Source: Lithospermum erythrorhizon
Taxonomy: Eukaryota > Streptophyta > Magnoliopsida > Boraginales > Boraginaceae
DNA: 64,000 bases
NCBI GenBank assembly: GCA_019722365.1
Contig: JADFUC010001453.1
Span: forward strand, 496,001-560,000
Direction of reading: 5' to 3'
Part shown: positions 22,532-34,813 of the stretch, one piece after another
Layout of the letters: the number at the start of each line of letters is the position of its first letter
How positions within the stretch are numbered: the first letter of the stretch is position 1
Translations under genes and position numbers: made by a program
Notes under the pieces: generated by a model
The model's database searches: none
Told to the model about the DNA's origin: nothing
The model's input: the letters and a program-made list of their open reading frames with translations, nothing else

Positions 22532-22831
22532 CTACTGCTTAACCTTTCCTGCAACGTCTCCCCATTTCTCAGTTGTGATATCCATTAGTGGTTCTCTCAT
22601 CAATACGCCTACTATCGACGCCCCAAACTTGTCCATTAATAGGTCCACATCATTTTGCCAGCAATCAATGGAATCGAGTGGTAATTTGTGAAACCACTTT
22701 AAAGACTGTCCTGACAAGCTACTTGGGAAAGCCCTCACACACCTCATCGTCAAAGTGGCCCAAAAAGATACTGAATCGGGTGATCGAGCAGGATTTCCTG
22801 TCTCCGAATCCGAAATTTTCAATTTGGGCAT
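22532..22831 (-). pseudogene. Gag remnant of the Ty3/gypsy element
   Basis: The minus-strand frame contains MRCVRAFPSSLSGQSLKWFH followed by KLPLDSID, the conserved gag block of Ty3/gypsy elements (a CRAFPTTL...W-type motif). It lies between the presumed 5' LTR and the RT region as expected. No zinc knuckle was found intact. Confidence 0.75.
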
Positions 22832-23539
22832 CCGGAACCCCTAGCATCATAGCATTTCTAGCGACTAGAAAAGTGGCGTAGCGTGTTATGCTCCGAAAGG
22901 CCCGACTGTGCGACGCTTTAAGAAGCGATCTAAGTTCATCCACTGCCAGAATCCTCAAGATTACTACTACACGCTTCACTTACATCATGCCTGGCCGAGG
23001 TGTTTCGGCCGGCGTCCGCTTCGATGTTTGTCCCACGATTTAAGTTTCTGGACATCTTCTGATAGGACCTTCAAAAATTCCTTTGTTAGTTTTCCTCCCT
23101 TTCATGATCCTGTGGTTCCCTATCAGGAACCTTTGGTGAGTACTATCCGAGGTCGTTGGGGATCATAACGAGATCGTGGTTCGATCATCTAGTACGTGAC
23201 TCAATTTAATATCCATTATCCGGGATACATAATTCAGTCCCGCCTGCTATCTCCAGTAAGGTCAGCCGCTGACTACTCATTATCAGGCGGCCAATAGGAC
23301 CTTTACTTTGCTCTGGCCCCTCTCGACACGGCTGCCTCGACATTCTCCGTGAATCGCCGTATTTATCCGATATTTGTAAAGTGGGGATTTGCTGGATCCT
23401 CACGACGACGCCTTTTTCACCGACGCGCGGATTTTAAGCAGGCCTGCCCCTGATTGCACCTCCGGCCTCTTACATCTATATTCCCCGGTTCTTTGGCCAA
23501 GGGCGACCGACGTCAACCCTGCCTCTTGTGTTCCACGCG

Positions 23540-23930
23540 AGGATCTTCGTGGTTTTCATGACAGTGACGGCGGTCCGACTGCCCCTCGCCACCTCCCAAG
23601 CACTCGCGCCTCGTCAATTCTATTTCATCGTGTATGAAATCGAATTTCATTCATGTCATGACATTAAAGCACGATCAAGTGGTCACAGCCTCACTCCAAT
23701 GACAAAGCTTAAATTGCTTATCGCAGTAAGAAAGATGCACTTAACAAACGTTATTTAAATACTTCTTAACAGAAAGAAACGAAGAGCATTCTATAGTGAA
23801 AAGCTCAGTTAGCCTCACCACAGACGCGATACCAGATTTCTCCGATCGAAGAAATATATCAGAATGAACAAAAATCTTGCTTTTAGTTTATAAACTTAGT
23901 AAATGACCTTCTTATTTATATCACATACAA
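23540..23930 (-). repeat. Probable 5' LTR remnant of the Ty3/gypsy element
   Basis: Partner of 14060-14465; the shared blocks are listed there. On the minus strand it precedes gag. Exact boundaries and a primer-binding site could not be fixed by eye because the copies are diverged. Confidence 0.55.
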
Positions 23931-24398
23931 TTAATTTAATATTATAAATATATAAAATCTAGTGATGTAGCTGTTGAACGTGTGAAGCATTTAGTGCAGA
24001 TCAAATCATCAACGTCAAAGTCAATTACTACAAGATCAGTAGGCACACGTGAGCAAACGAAGCGTCATAATTCAAGCCATTTAATTTCTCTGTCTTAGTA
24101 TATGTTCATCATTTGAAAATTATTGAACACATCTCAATGTATCACTATTTTTCTTTAGTTATGATTTCTAAGTATCAAAATTGAAGTCAATTTTCTTGAT
24201 TTTCATACTTAACCACTTCTTGTAAACCATTGACCTATATCCTAGCTACATACTTCCCCCTTAATACCTACATAAGTTGTACCTTGCTTTCTAATCACTC
24301 TCCTTTTCTTTCTCTCTACTTTCTCTTTCCTTCTCCCCTCTTCACTTCAACTCTCTCACATCTACTTATTAAAGCATAAAAAGCATCTGCCATTCCTA

Positions 24399-27300
24399 AT
24401 GTCCAGAGAAAGGTAAAGAAAAAAATAAATCCTCTAATAAAATACCCATGCAAATAACTAAGTTCTTATTGAAGAATTTAATTTGTTATGAAATTTTAAC
24501 TATATTTCCTTCTTAAAAATAAACCACGTCTTATGATAAGAATCGAAGTCAAGATCTTTTAGCTCCTATTGTAAATTTTATTACTAAAGCAATTTGATGT
24601 TTTTTTTGGTAAGAGTAGTTTCTATATATATTAGTGATGTTGTAATATATATTTGTCTGCTTGACAGGGAGAGATTAGATGAGATAGGAAAGAGATTAAA
24701 AACAGAGATAGATGCATCATCACTAGGGTTGCAACAACAAATTGGAAGGGGACATATGTTAGGTCCTCCAGGAACTTTGAATACAATCACACCTTGTGCA
24801 GCATGTAAGCTTCTAAGAAGAAGATGTGCTGAGGAATGCCCCTTTTCTCCTTATTTCTCCCCCCATGAACCTCAGAAATTTGCAGCTGTCCATAAAGTCT
24901 TTGGTGCTAGCAATGTCTCCAAGTTATTACTGGTAATTCAAAAACCTTATTCGTCCTTTTGAGGGTTTTTTTTTCAATTTAATTGACACGTATAAATGAT
25001 AAATGTATAGTGTAGCCACTGCTACAGATTTAGGCTTTCATAATATTGCTTCAATAACACTTTTCACGTGCTATTTAAGTGTGAACTTAAATAGCGCTTT
25101 TCACTCCTTACTACTGTAAGAATAAAGAAAATATCGAAACTATTTGACTCTTTTAACATTGGGGATCTCATTTGCATCATTAAGTATGGAAACTTTTTGA
25201 ATTAATAAATACATGGATAAATCAATAGAATAATTATGTTATGGATACATTTTTCTGCTAAGGTGTTATTCATAAGCCTAATTCATACTCACATACTCAT
25301 TTATATTTGTTTTTTACTAACTGCGTTTATTACGTAAATTAATAAAAATAAAAAATAATTAAAAGAAATGCATTGAAAATGTAAAATATCAGTGCTTAAA
25401 AGCTATTTAATTGGTTGGTTGATAATATAATAAGAAAAAATAATCAAAAATTACATTGGTAATGTAGAAATGCAATTTTCCATTCCGAAATTTACGTATA
25501 CGGATCAACTTCTCCCGGCTCGTAGAGGTTCATGCTTGATCTCAATGCCCTTACGAGGTAGTGGGGTCTGATGGAGGAAGAGCCAGGCGAACAAACTTTG
25601 ATCCAGCTGAAAAACGGAATGGAATACTCTAAGATGCTTCATAGCTCCCTCATCGCCCCTTTCACAATTTCTATATATAAGGGAAGCTCGAAGAGCTTTC
25701 TTCGCTTAGTAAGGTTGCTTGGGCACATTAATATGATGATATTGTTGGGAAAATAGTAGTAATAAAACATAAAATGTTAACTTTATAGGTAAAAATTAGT
25801 TTGACAAAATATTTTTTCAAAATAACAAAATACAGAATTGGTGTATACCACCAACGTTATCATTAAAAGCAGTTAGGCCGCGCCAAAGGAGGTCTTGCAG
25901 GACTAGCGGCGTCGTAGGGATAAAGCGGATAGAGAATGAGAAGCCATTTGTCGAATTCTAGAACTAAAAGTAAGCGTAATTTATCGCGCCGAACAAATAT
26001 ATCATGTCTGTAAAGAGCTGATCAGAAAATTTCCAGAAGCCAAAAATGCTTTTCAACTTTTCTTCCACTATATTTTAATAATGAAGGAAAATCTTATATA
26101 AAGAAACTTGAGCAAGCAAAGAGACTAGTCGTAATTCTCTTAGTGAATGATAAAAGCAATCTCAGTGATGGCGAGGCCGTTATAACAATGAAAATTAAAT
26201 GGAGATTATTATCAATTGAGTCTGATTCAGAATGGGTTTAAAATCTGAGAATAATCTCAAATTTAATATGTAGGCAGAGCCTGTCGTAATAGTTGACATT
26301 TTAATTAGATTAGATCGTTGATTCGCTGATATTCTAATTTTTAAAATTCAGAAATTAAATAAACAAATGCGTTGATAATCGAACTGACCTAATACGGTGT
26401 CAATTTTGCATTGACTTTAAATCAATTTCGATTAGTTTTCCAAATCCCATGGATAAAATTGAAAATAGGTTTTTTGACTATAAAAGTGATATGGAACAAT
26501 GACTTGCTTGCATAGGATAGGTAGGCTGAGACCTTGAACTTGTGTTGGCATGTCTTGTATATAGTGGCTTTGGTAAGGCCGGCGACGCTTTGAGCAGTGC
26601 TTTTCTTGATAGCAACTGACATACTACACCTGAAAGTCTCCGCTTTACTTATTTTAGTTAAGCCAGGTGTGTTAGTTTGGCCATGGAGCAGCACTTTGGA
26701 TACTGTGAGTTGTTTCGAGAATAATCGCCCCCCAGCGTTTTACTATCTGCTACATACCATGGGTAGAAACACTCCGAGTTATAGAGGTAATGCACTAGCG
26801 ATACTCTTTCCACAGCTGATCATTAGATCTTGTCAGTCGTTAAAATTTCGACTATCCCTACGTGTATCACTATTCTCATCCACAAGATGGGTGAGGAGTC
26901 GAACCCCAGTGAATTTCAATTTTGATTACAATTAGGTTGTCCATTGAACCCGAAGATGCTTGAGATCTCGGTCAGTAGGATGGGTTTTCACTTCATGTCG
27001 TACTATTACATGGGGGGCTTAGTCCCGTTTCCTTTTGAAGATTTGTCAAGCTATCTCTTTGAGTACCGATTAGCCATTAGTGGATCCATTTGTTATCTTT
27101 TGACTTTGCAAATCATAGTTGATAACTCTTTCGAATGTAGTTGATCGGTGGCATTTAGTGGCCCTGAAAGCGTTTTACATCGATTATTCTCAGTCAGCTT
27201 TTCTACCCATTATCGAAGTGACATTATGGAGTGTATTGATAACTATTATGCGCTGCTACTATATAGTGAATAGAACAACATTGTACAATTTCCCAGCTGT

Positions 27301-30300
27301 TGTAAGTGTCATTTTGAAAATGATTTCACCTTCTGAAAATCATTCGTCTTTTCCATCGTAGCATTAATATCTTTTTGTTCGAGGCGAGATTATGTTAAAC
27401 TTTTGATGCAAGCACAAATGAATTTCTCCGGATCTGAGGTTCATTCTCGGCTTTATATTTCGTAAAGCTTGAAGCTTGATAACAAATAAATTATTGTGTC
27501 GTAGTATATTTACCGCTTGAAGACATTTCGCATGATCTGATAGTACAGAACCAAGATTTGAGTCGCTGACGATTTGAGATTTCTGAAAGTATATAATTGA
27601 ATTCTTAGAGAAAATATATTCTCATTAAATCATAAATAATATACATTATGAAAATATTTCAATGAAATATTGAAATTGTATATATCTTGACATGTTTGTG
27701 TGTATTTCCCATTGGAAACTTCTAGCGTTAAAGCTATTTTAGAAAGAAATTTCGCCCTTTAACCGTCAGCATATCGCTCCCACGGCTCCCTTTAGATTTA
27801 TGCATTAAAGAAAAATTGGAACAAAATTTCATTAAATATATTTTAAACATAAAGTATTTAATATAAACTTACATTGAATAAATATTATGCAATTAATAAT
27901 TTGGATATTAATAACTTCTCGGAAGATGCTGGCAATCGAAATAATTCTTGATTTCCAAATTATTTTCTACGTCTTTTATGTGCTAATAACGTGATCGATA
28001 TAATGTAATTTTTTACATTATTAGTTAGAATGCTTCATGTCGTCGTCCTTTGACTAAAGTTTACAACTTTATTTAGTGATGATTTTCCGACTTTCTTTCA
28101 TTTTGAATCAATATCTTAAAATCATCCAACGTAATTGAATCTACGCAGCCACCGAAAATGAGGGTTCATGCTTCAGGCGCTGATTTTTTTTTTTGGTTGA
28201 TTATATTTCCCAGAAACAAAAATTAAACCTGCCAGCAACTCCAGCATAATAAGTACATACGTGAGCTTTCGCATACACGTTTGAGAATCGTGAGTTTTCA
28301 AGTGATAGTCACTACGCTGACGTTTGAGCCAGATGCTGATGAATAACTTACTTTCAAAACTTTGTCGTAGTTAATGTGCTCGAAAATCTCGCGAAAGGTT
28401 AATACGTCGTTTGATACATATCTCGTATATGGCAGCTGAAACTTTTGTTCCGCGATTAATTAGGACGCATTCGATTATATGTATAACTTCCGTACAATAA
28501 AATCAAGATCCGTATGCTATTTGGTTGGAATTTTAAATCGACTTCCATTTAGGCTACGGATCGATAACAGGCTAATAGTATTTGGACTTTTAGTATTTAA
28601 ATCGTTGCTTGATTATTGCCGCATTATGGAGTAATTATCGCACTTAGGTATTTACTATCGAGCTGTATATTTGAAGGTAAGCCCATCTTTATTCGAGCGC
28701 TGATTAATCGTTTGAATTAAGATTTTAGCATTTAAACCGTCACATAGTATGGAGTACTTTTATATACTCGATAAGGTAACGGACTCTGCTTTCGAATATG
28801 AGTTCACGTAGTCTTAGTGCATAGTTTCCTCGACTTATGATTTAAGGTTAACCCCGTGAATTAATTACATCACTTGAAATTAGTAGGAGCAAAGAAAAAA
28901 ATTATATCCAACCAGCGGCTTAAATTACCGTATGCTTGTTAGATTTTCGTTTCATATTGATTAAATCGTTTGACATTGAATGACCCACGATAAATTACAT
29001 ATAAAACATTTATGGAACCCCAATCTAATCATCGTCATTCTGATAGTGTTATATATCCAATTAAAAAGCCAGTGCTTTGCTCGTATCTGTGATATTTTTG
29101 AATAGTTTAACCCGTTAGTATGAAATTAAACAATTACGAATTCATGTCGATAATCAACTAAATCGCTAAGTTGAAGAAACGCGGATCGTGGCCAAATGAA
29201 ACACCAAATAAACATGGACATATTATATTTTCCTTGCATTAGCAACGCTCTTAGTGATGAGCCAGAGAAATTATGCAGAAGAATATTAAATTAAAACATA
29301 TAGTATCCTCGGTATCCGTGGAGGCGTTCATATGGCCTAAATTAAAAAAACATCAATTATTTCATGATCATAAGCCCTTTCAAACATATACCACAAATCG
29401 TACGGCAGGAACCGTAAGTATAACTTTGACTTATTGCTTGATATATATCTTATAAAAATTATTTATTTATTTCTTTTTCAAAGGGAATTGTTAACATTTG
29501 AACAAAAGCGTCGTTGACTTATATAATTGGGTACATCTTTAAATGGTTACTCCCGAATGAAGTTAAAATGCCGAAGTAAGAACTGCAACTATACGAGTGT
29601 TCGGTAAGTTAAATGCTTTAAATTAATGTTAGTATACGTGGCCATGAAACCTCGAACATACGTACCGCGTTGTATTGTGGGTTTCTATAAACAAATTCCA
29701 AAGGATTGGTGATATTTCGATATTAATCTTAGAGAGTTTATTTTATTTTTTTTCCATTAAAATCTTGATCGGTTTGTATCATAACTGTGGAAGCAGAAAC
29801 TGAATAATGTTAACTAATCTTTCGATGCGTATTACATATAAACTGGTATACGATAAATCGGAGTTGATAGCATTTGAGCATATATACGTGTAGTATATGC
29901 ATCGCCAGCTAACGGCGTTGCGATTCAATCCTCTTGTGTTGCTTGCGTCTTTTTAGTATGTCGATGTGTATTACTTGATCAGCGTATAATAAAATTACAT
30001 GTAATGATATAAGCCAGATGAATAACCAAAGATAACGATATCCGATCCGTTCATATTCGATTGTGCGTGGCGTTCAAATTATACAAAATAATCAAATATT
30101 CATATTTGAACATATACATGTCGAATCTTTCTCTACAATCACGTTAACATGATCTCTTTGTGCCACATTTTTTAAATACCAAAATTCATGTTTACTATTC
30201 GAATCATTTTTAAGGATAGTGTGTTATAAATACATCTTTCGAGGATAAAGCAGATGAAGAATGGCATTAGAAGCGCTCTAATTAGATTACAGGCCAAAGT

Positions 30301-33300
30301 AAAAGCGTAGTACTTCAGCGCAAACGAATATATCGTACTCGTAAAGGCTGATCGAAGAGGCTGGCCAATGCTTTTGAGCTTTCTTCTTTCTGCTTGTAAT
30401 AATGAAGGGAAGAGAAAATCTTATATAAAGAGAAGCTTGACAACAAAGGGAAACATTCATAATTCCCAATGTGAATGATAGCAACTCATGATGGCGAGGC
30501 GTTATAACAATGAAAAGTCATGGAATTATTATTATGATTGAATCTGATTCAAAGAATGATTTTAAATCTTAGGGAATAATCTCAGGCCAGCCCAAAATAA
30601 TATGTGAACCCGGCCGGTAATAAAGCTAATAGTTGACATTTTTAATTGGGTGATTCGCTGATATTCTAATTTTAGAATTAAAAATTAAGTAAACAAATGC
30701 ATTGATAACCCGGTGAAACATTAAAAGGTGTCGAATTTGCGATGACTTTAAATCGATTTCGATTTGATTTTTCCATGATCTATTAATATAAATATCGATC
30801 GAGCTTTCCTTTGGATTTGATTTGCAGTAGTGGTTTCAGGAATCTTTAGCGGTTGTCTTCAGAAGTCTTACAGCATTTTATAACCTACTCTATAGCTTTT
30901 GTTTGAGATGAGAACTAGGGTTTAGAAAGTTTTCAAATCCACTTCTGACATAGGGCTTGCGGAAAGAGTAGTTGAAAGAAGGAGCAAGAAAAGACAAATA
31001 AGTCTGAAACGACTTTAAAGGATAGAGGGGTGGGGGAAGAAAAAGCGATGCTAGCGTCTTTTGTTGCCCCGATATTAAGGAGATCATCAATGGGTACTTT
31101 AATATTTATCGATATTACGGCCCAGTCACGTATAAAATAGTGTCTACCGGCGGTAGGGCGGCAGAATCATGTCAGCTCTTTATGCCGCATCGCGAGAAGC
31201 GATTAGCAGTACTCCCGAGTGTTGTGAGGCTTTAGTTATTCATGATAGAATAGCACCATTTCCTTAGAAAGAAAGAAATACCTGAGGGGACAAATCACTT
31301 TTGTTGTACTCCACCAAAATTTATGAATTCGCAGTATCTCGGGCCTCTTGGATATTTGATAATAGAAAAAGGCTTGCGCAGCGTCGTAGGACGCACTAAA
31401 CTTTTGTTTGAAAAATAAATTTACCGTTATCTTTCACGCATAAATTCAGTAAATGACCTATAGGTCGCCCAATAGCATTCTGAAAGAAGAAGAAAATGAG
31501 TTAAAAGACATGGTCGTTTTTATTTATATATAAGCGGGCTTTGACCAGCAGCCGCCTCTTGTTAAGTGCGAAAAGAAAAGATTTTTTTTATGAAGCTTAA
31601 GAAACTATCGATCACATTGCGAGAAAAGTGACCGACAGGGGCCCTATTGATGAATGAAGGAAAGGATGCTGAGCCCTAGCCCTGTAATCCCACACCTGTA
31701 AAATTAGATCATTCAACACCTGCGGCACAAACCCATTTTTTACCTTTTGGTAGGGCAAAGAAGGTGGGTTGATGTGGCAAAGAGGAATCATGAGAAAAGG
31801 CTAAATTTCACTTCCATTCCACCGGATGTGGTTGATGGGAAGCCGATGGTCAAATATTGTTCAACGGATGTGATGCAAGGAGTTAATCGATGGAAATAGG
31901 CGGTTTTTGGATATGTTCTAGGAACTGAAGCCACAATTTGGAGTCATATTGGAACCCCTAAGTTTGCGGATGCAGCCACATCGGGATGATGAAGTTAGCC
32001 TATGCTAGGTTGTGTATTAGGGGTCTCGGCTAAAAAGACAAAGTTTGTGCCTCTTGTAAATGAAAATGGTCTGGAGTTTAGGCAAAAGGTTGTCTATGTA
32101 TGGAAGCCTCCTAGGTGTGAATTTTGCAAATTGTTTGGGCATTCGTCTGGAAATTGCAGGGACAAACTGCAGGTTCATGACGAGGGAGCTCTGCACCCAA
32201 AGTCGGATGGGTTTGTTGAAGTACCTAGGAATAGGGGAAAAGCAAAACCAGGGTCTTGGGGATGAGGTGAAAAAAAGACAACACTGTTGAGGAATTTAAA
32301 GAGCCATGTCTAGCCACCCCTTAGTCCAGGGTGCTCTTATGGAGGTGAGAAACTCATTTGAGGCCTTGGCTGAGAAGGTGTCTAGCACAAAGGCTGTTTT
32401 TACTACTAAGGTCAATGACCTTGATCAATTGGCATCTAGTAGCCGGGTAGGGGAGGAACTACCTGTTGAATTTTTGAGCCAGGGAAAGAGGATGTCTCCA
32501 GTGAAAGCGATGTTAGACTTGAGGTGAGGTCAGCCACTGCACAGGAGGGAGAAGCCTGTGTGTTAGTTGAACCTCCTGATATGGGGGCGATGCCCGTCAA
32601 GTTAGAACTGATATGCTGCTGTCAAATAAAAGATTGTGAAAGCTCCTGGGGGCCAAGATTTAAGAGAGTGGAGAAATAGCAAGTCAAATCTCTTGCTTTG
32701 GTTTATAAGAGTCATGTCAGGCAGAAGGGTAGGGGAGGTACTAAATCTGGTTCAAGATTGAGGATAAAAGTGTGGAATGTTAGGGGCATTAATTGTCCTA
32801 TTAAATAATATAGAATAAAAAAAGTGTGTTGTAAATATGATATTGTTTGTGTCATTGAAAATAAAGTTAGATTGAATAGTTTTGACAGTATCTTTAGCTC
32901 CATTTTTCCTGGTTGGGGTTGTGTACATAATACAAGTGCTGAGAAGGTGAGGCGTATCTGGGTTTGCTGGAATAAAGCTAGTGTTCATGTGGGAAGGTTT
33001 TGTTTCTGAGCAGCATATTTTTTGTGAGGTTGAGCCCTTGGACAGCAAAATTGATAAGTTTTTCCTTTCTGCAATTTATGGAGCAAATGATTATGTGGAT
33101 AGAAGGTCACTTTGGAGTTCACAAGTGAGAGTTGAGAACATAGTTAGGGGTTCTCCATGGTTGATTGGGGGAGACTTCAATGTGGTTAAGAGTTGTTCTG
33201 ATAGTTGGGCTTGGAAGCAGTTTCTCAAGCACAAAGAAGGGGTAAGGAAGCATGTTAAGGTGCAGATTGGGAATGGGATGCAGACTAACTTTTGGCATGA

Positions 33301-34813
33301 CTCTTGGCATAAAATGGGAGTTCTGCATGAAGTTTTGTCTGAGGATGCAAAGTACAAGTTAAGAATTCCAGAGGAAGCAAAGGATGCAGAGGCTATCAAT
33401 CAAAGACGGTGGTCCATTGGTAGAAGGCTTACGCTGGAAATTCAAGAAGTGGTGAGGGACTTGCCTGTTTTAAACGAAGGGTTGGAGGACAGATTAATAT
33501 GGGATGGAAATGGAGCCAAAGTGAGGATTTCACATTTTTGAAAAGTTGATTGTCCTGTTGAAGAGAAGGTGATATGGTCAAAGTAGCTATGGTTTAAGGG
33601 TTGTGTGTTCAAGACATAGTTTTTTGTTGCTGGGTTTATGCCACGAGGTTTACCTACGCGTGATAGGCTGTTGAAGTGGGGGGTGGTGACAAGTAGCTCA
33701 TGTGTTTTTTGTGAAGGGAATGAGACAATTTGAGTAACTTTGTTCTTTTAGTTTATTGCTTTATCTGGGGCTATTTGGCACAAACTATATTGGATGATGA
33801 TTTCAAGAGGTAAATGGTTTAGGATGAGGAGATCTGCAGGCTACGGTGTGCAAACATGGAAGGAAATCTTTTAGGAGTAGGGTTGTACAAGCTAAATTAT
33901 TGTGATATACTTGGGTTTGGAATGAAAGAAATAAGAGAGCTTTTATAATGCAAATAGAAATGTTGACGACATTGTAAAAAGTTGTATTGTTACTATTAGG
34001 AGTAGGGTGCGTAGTTGGTTGGAAGGTCACAGGGCCATGTTAGAAAGATTTGTATGGGTGAGGATTCAGATATAGATATTCTTGTATAATGGTAGGATCA
34101 AGGGTTCATTCATTTAAAAATAGATAGGTATATCATCAAATAAAAGTCATGTTCATGGTTACATCAAAAAAAAAATGTATTTTCTATCGCACAGAAAAAT
34201 AACATTTTTGAAATAAAAATTAAAAAGGTATAAAAGGCAGTAAAGAATAACGGAGGGAGTATTGTCTATTTTACACCAAAAGAAAATAATTTATTTACTG
34301 TAAAACGAATAATGTTTGATATTATGTTTTATTCAATAATTAATAATATAGGAGGTGCCTGAGGGGCAAAGGGCAGATGCGGCAAATAGTTTGGTTTATG
34401 AAGCAAATGTAAGGCTAAGAGATCCAGTGTACGGATGCATGGGTGCAATTTCAGCTTTACAACAAGAAGTTCAAGCATTACAAGCTGAATTGAATGCAGT
34501 TAGAGCAGAAATATTGAGATATAAATATAGGGAAGCTGCAAATAATATCATTGCATCATCAAATGCAGCTGCTTCAGTATCATCTGTTTCTGTTGCTGAT
34601 CAATTGCCTCAAGCTCCAACAACTCCCCCTACTCATCACCACCACCATCATGGGGCTATGCTGCCACCGCCTCCTCCTCCACCACCCCAACGTCCACAGC
34701 CTTCTGTGGTGGTGGTATCCTCTTCGTCGTCGCCGGCTTCATCATTGTACACTCAAACTTCTAGCACAACTAGCTTCAATAATATTTCCGACAATAACAT
34801 ACCATTTTTTTGA
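24399..34813 (+). CDS. LBD15: LOB-domain transcription factor, LBD15-like, three exons
   Basis: Exons 24399-24412 (14 bases), 24668-24932 and 34352-34813 join in frame (AG|GT donors and AG acceptors at all junctions) to a 246-residue protein starting [16 protein letters not shown]. The LOB domain begins at residue 46. It has the zinc-finger-like CX2CX6CX3C at C48, C51, C58 and C62, the FGAS block at about 83-86, and a leucine-zipper-like coiled coil at about 124-147, making it a class I LBD protein. The C-terminus has a six-His run (188-193) and a poly-Pro run, then a Ser-rich tail. Residue-level similarity and the MSRER-type start point to LBD15. LBD proteins bind DNA in the nucleus; LBD15 relatives are linked to vascular and meristem development. 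No lesion is seen. The second intron interrupts the LOB domain between LLL and EVPEGQR and is 9.4 kb long, filled with transposons. Confidence 0.92.
25917..26440 (+). repeat. Left LTR of the LARD-like element
   Basis: Shares many ordered blocks with 30243-30780: GATAAAGC, TATATC, ATAATGAAGG, AAAATCTTATATAAAG, GATGGCGAGG, TTATAACAATGAAAA, GATTCGCTGATATTCTAATT and GACTTTAAATC. TATA box near 26093-26101. Confidence 0.7.
30243..30780 (+). repeat. Right LTR of the LARD-like element
   Basis: Partner of 25917-26440. TATA box near 30420-30428. Some insertions relative to the left copy contain GGCC-rich bits (CAGGCCAGCCC, CCCGGCCGG). Confidence 0.7.
31740..34175 (+). mobile_element. L1-type LINE with the RT core deleted
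   Basis: The plus strand carries the ORF1 end with a CCHC knuckle ([14 protein letters not shown], about 32119-32160). Then comes an endonuclease domain from about 32756 ([10 protein letters not shown]..., [11 protein letters not shown], then [11 protein letters not shown] near 33165). The frame then jumps directly at about 33205 to the C-terminal zinc-ribbon region that normally follows RT ([12 protein letters not shown] at about 33275, later [13 protein letters not shown] and CVFCEGNET). The catalytic RT, usually several hundred codons, is missing, so this copy cannot move on its own. It ends with an A run near 34164. Frameshifts and stops occur throughout. It lies in the sense orientation in the LBD intron. 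Confidence 0.8.

Larger units (their letters stand above)
14060..23930 (-). mobile_element. Decayed Ty3/gypsy retrotransposon, Tat-like, with antisense extra ORF
   Basis: About 9.9 kb. On the minus strand the order is 5' LTR (23930-23540), gag (about 22.8-22.5 kb), RT (about 20.7-20.5 kb), RNase H (about 19.9-19.6 kb) and integrase (about 19.07-18.7 kb). A long 3' region carrying a plus-strand ORF remnant (15.0-17.2 kb) follows, then the 3' LTR (14465-14060). Gag-RT-RH-INT order marks it as Ty3/gypsy. The RNase H block (WKLYVDGGEQEVGVGILI) and the integrase DYFDKW motif resemble the Tat lineage, in which extra antisense ORFs between pol and the 3' LTR are known. All frames contain stops and shifts, so the copy is inactive. 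Base composition is richer in CG and TCGAG than the flanks. Confidence 0.75.
25917..30780 (+). mobile_element. LTR retrotransposon without coding capacity (LARD-like)
   Basis: Direct repeats at 25917-26440 and 30243-30780 enclose about 3.8 kb. No gag or pol motif could be read in any frame of the core. Each repeat contains AAAATCTTATATAAAG, a TATA box, in the plus orientation, as an LTR U3/R boundary would. The size and lack of coding fit a large non-autonomous (LARD-type) element. It sits in the sense orientation within the LBD intron. PBS, PPT and target-site duplication were not identified. Confidence 0.6.
24933..34351 (+). other. 9.4 kb second intron of the LBD gene
   Basis: The intron is bounded by CTG|GTAATT and AATATAG|GAGGTG. 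In order it holds about 1 kb of AT-rich sequence, an LTR pair flanking a non-coding 3.8 kb core (25917-30780), about 1 kb of unclassified sequence, an internally deleted LINE (31740-34175) and a short MITE-end-like CGGAGGGAGTA near 34252. Two further TATATATAAG-containing blocks (near 25674 and 31532) resemble LTR pieces but were not paired. Confidence 0.8.

Noticed and set aside
32712..33399. Minus-strand frames within the intronic LINE
   Set aside because: The plus strand carries the endonuclease and zinc-ribbon motifs; the minus frames have none.
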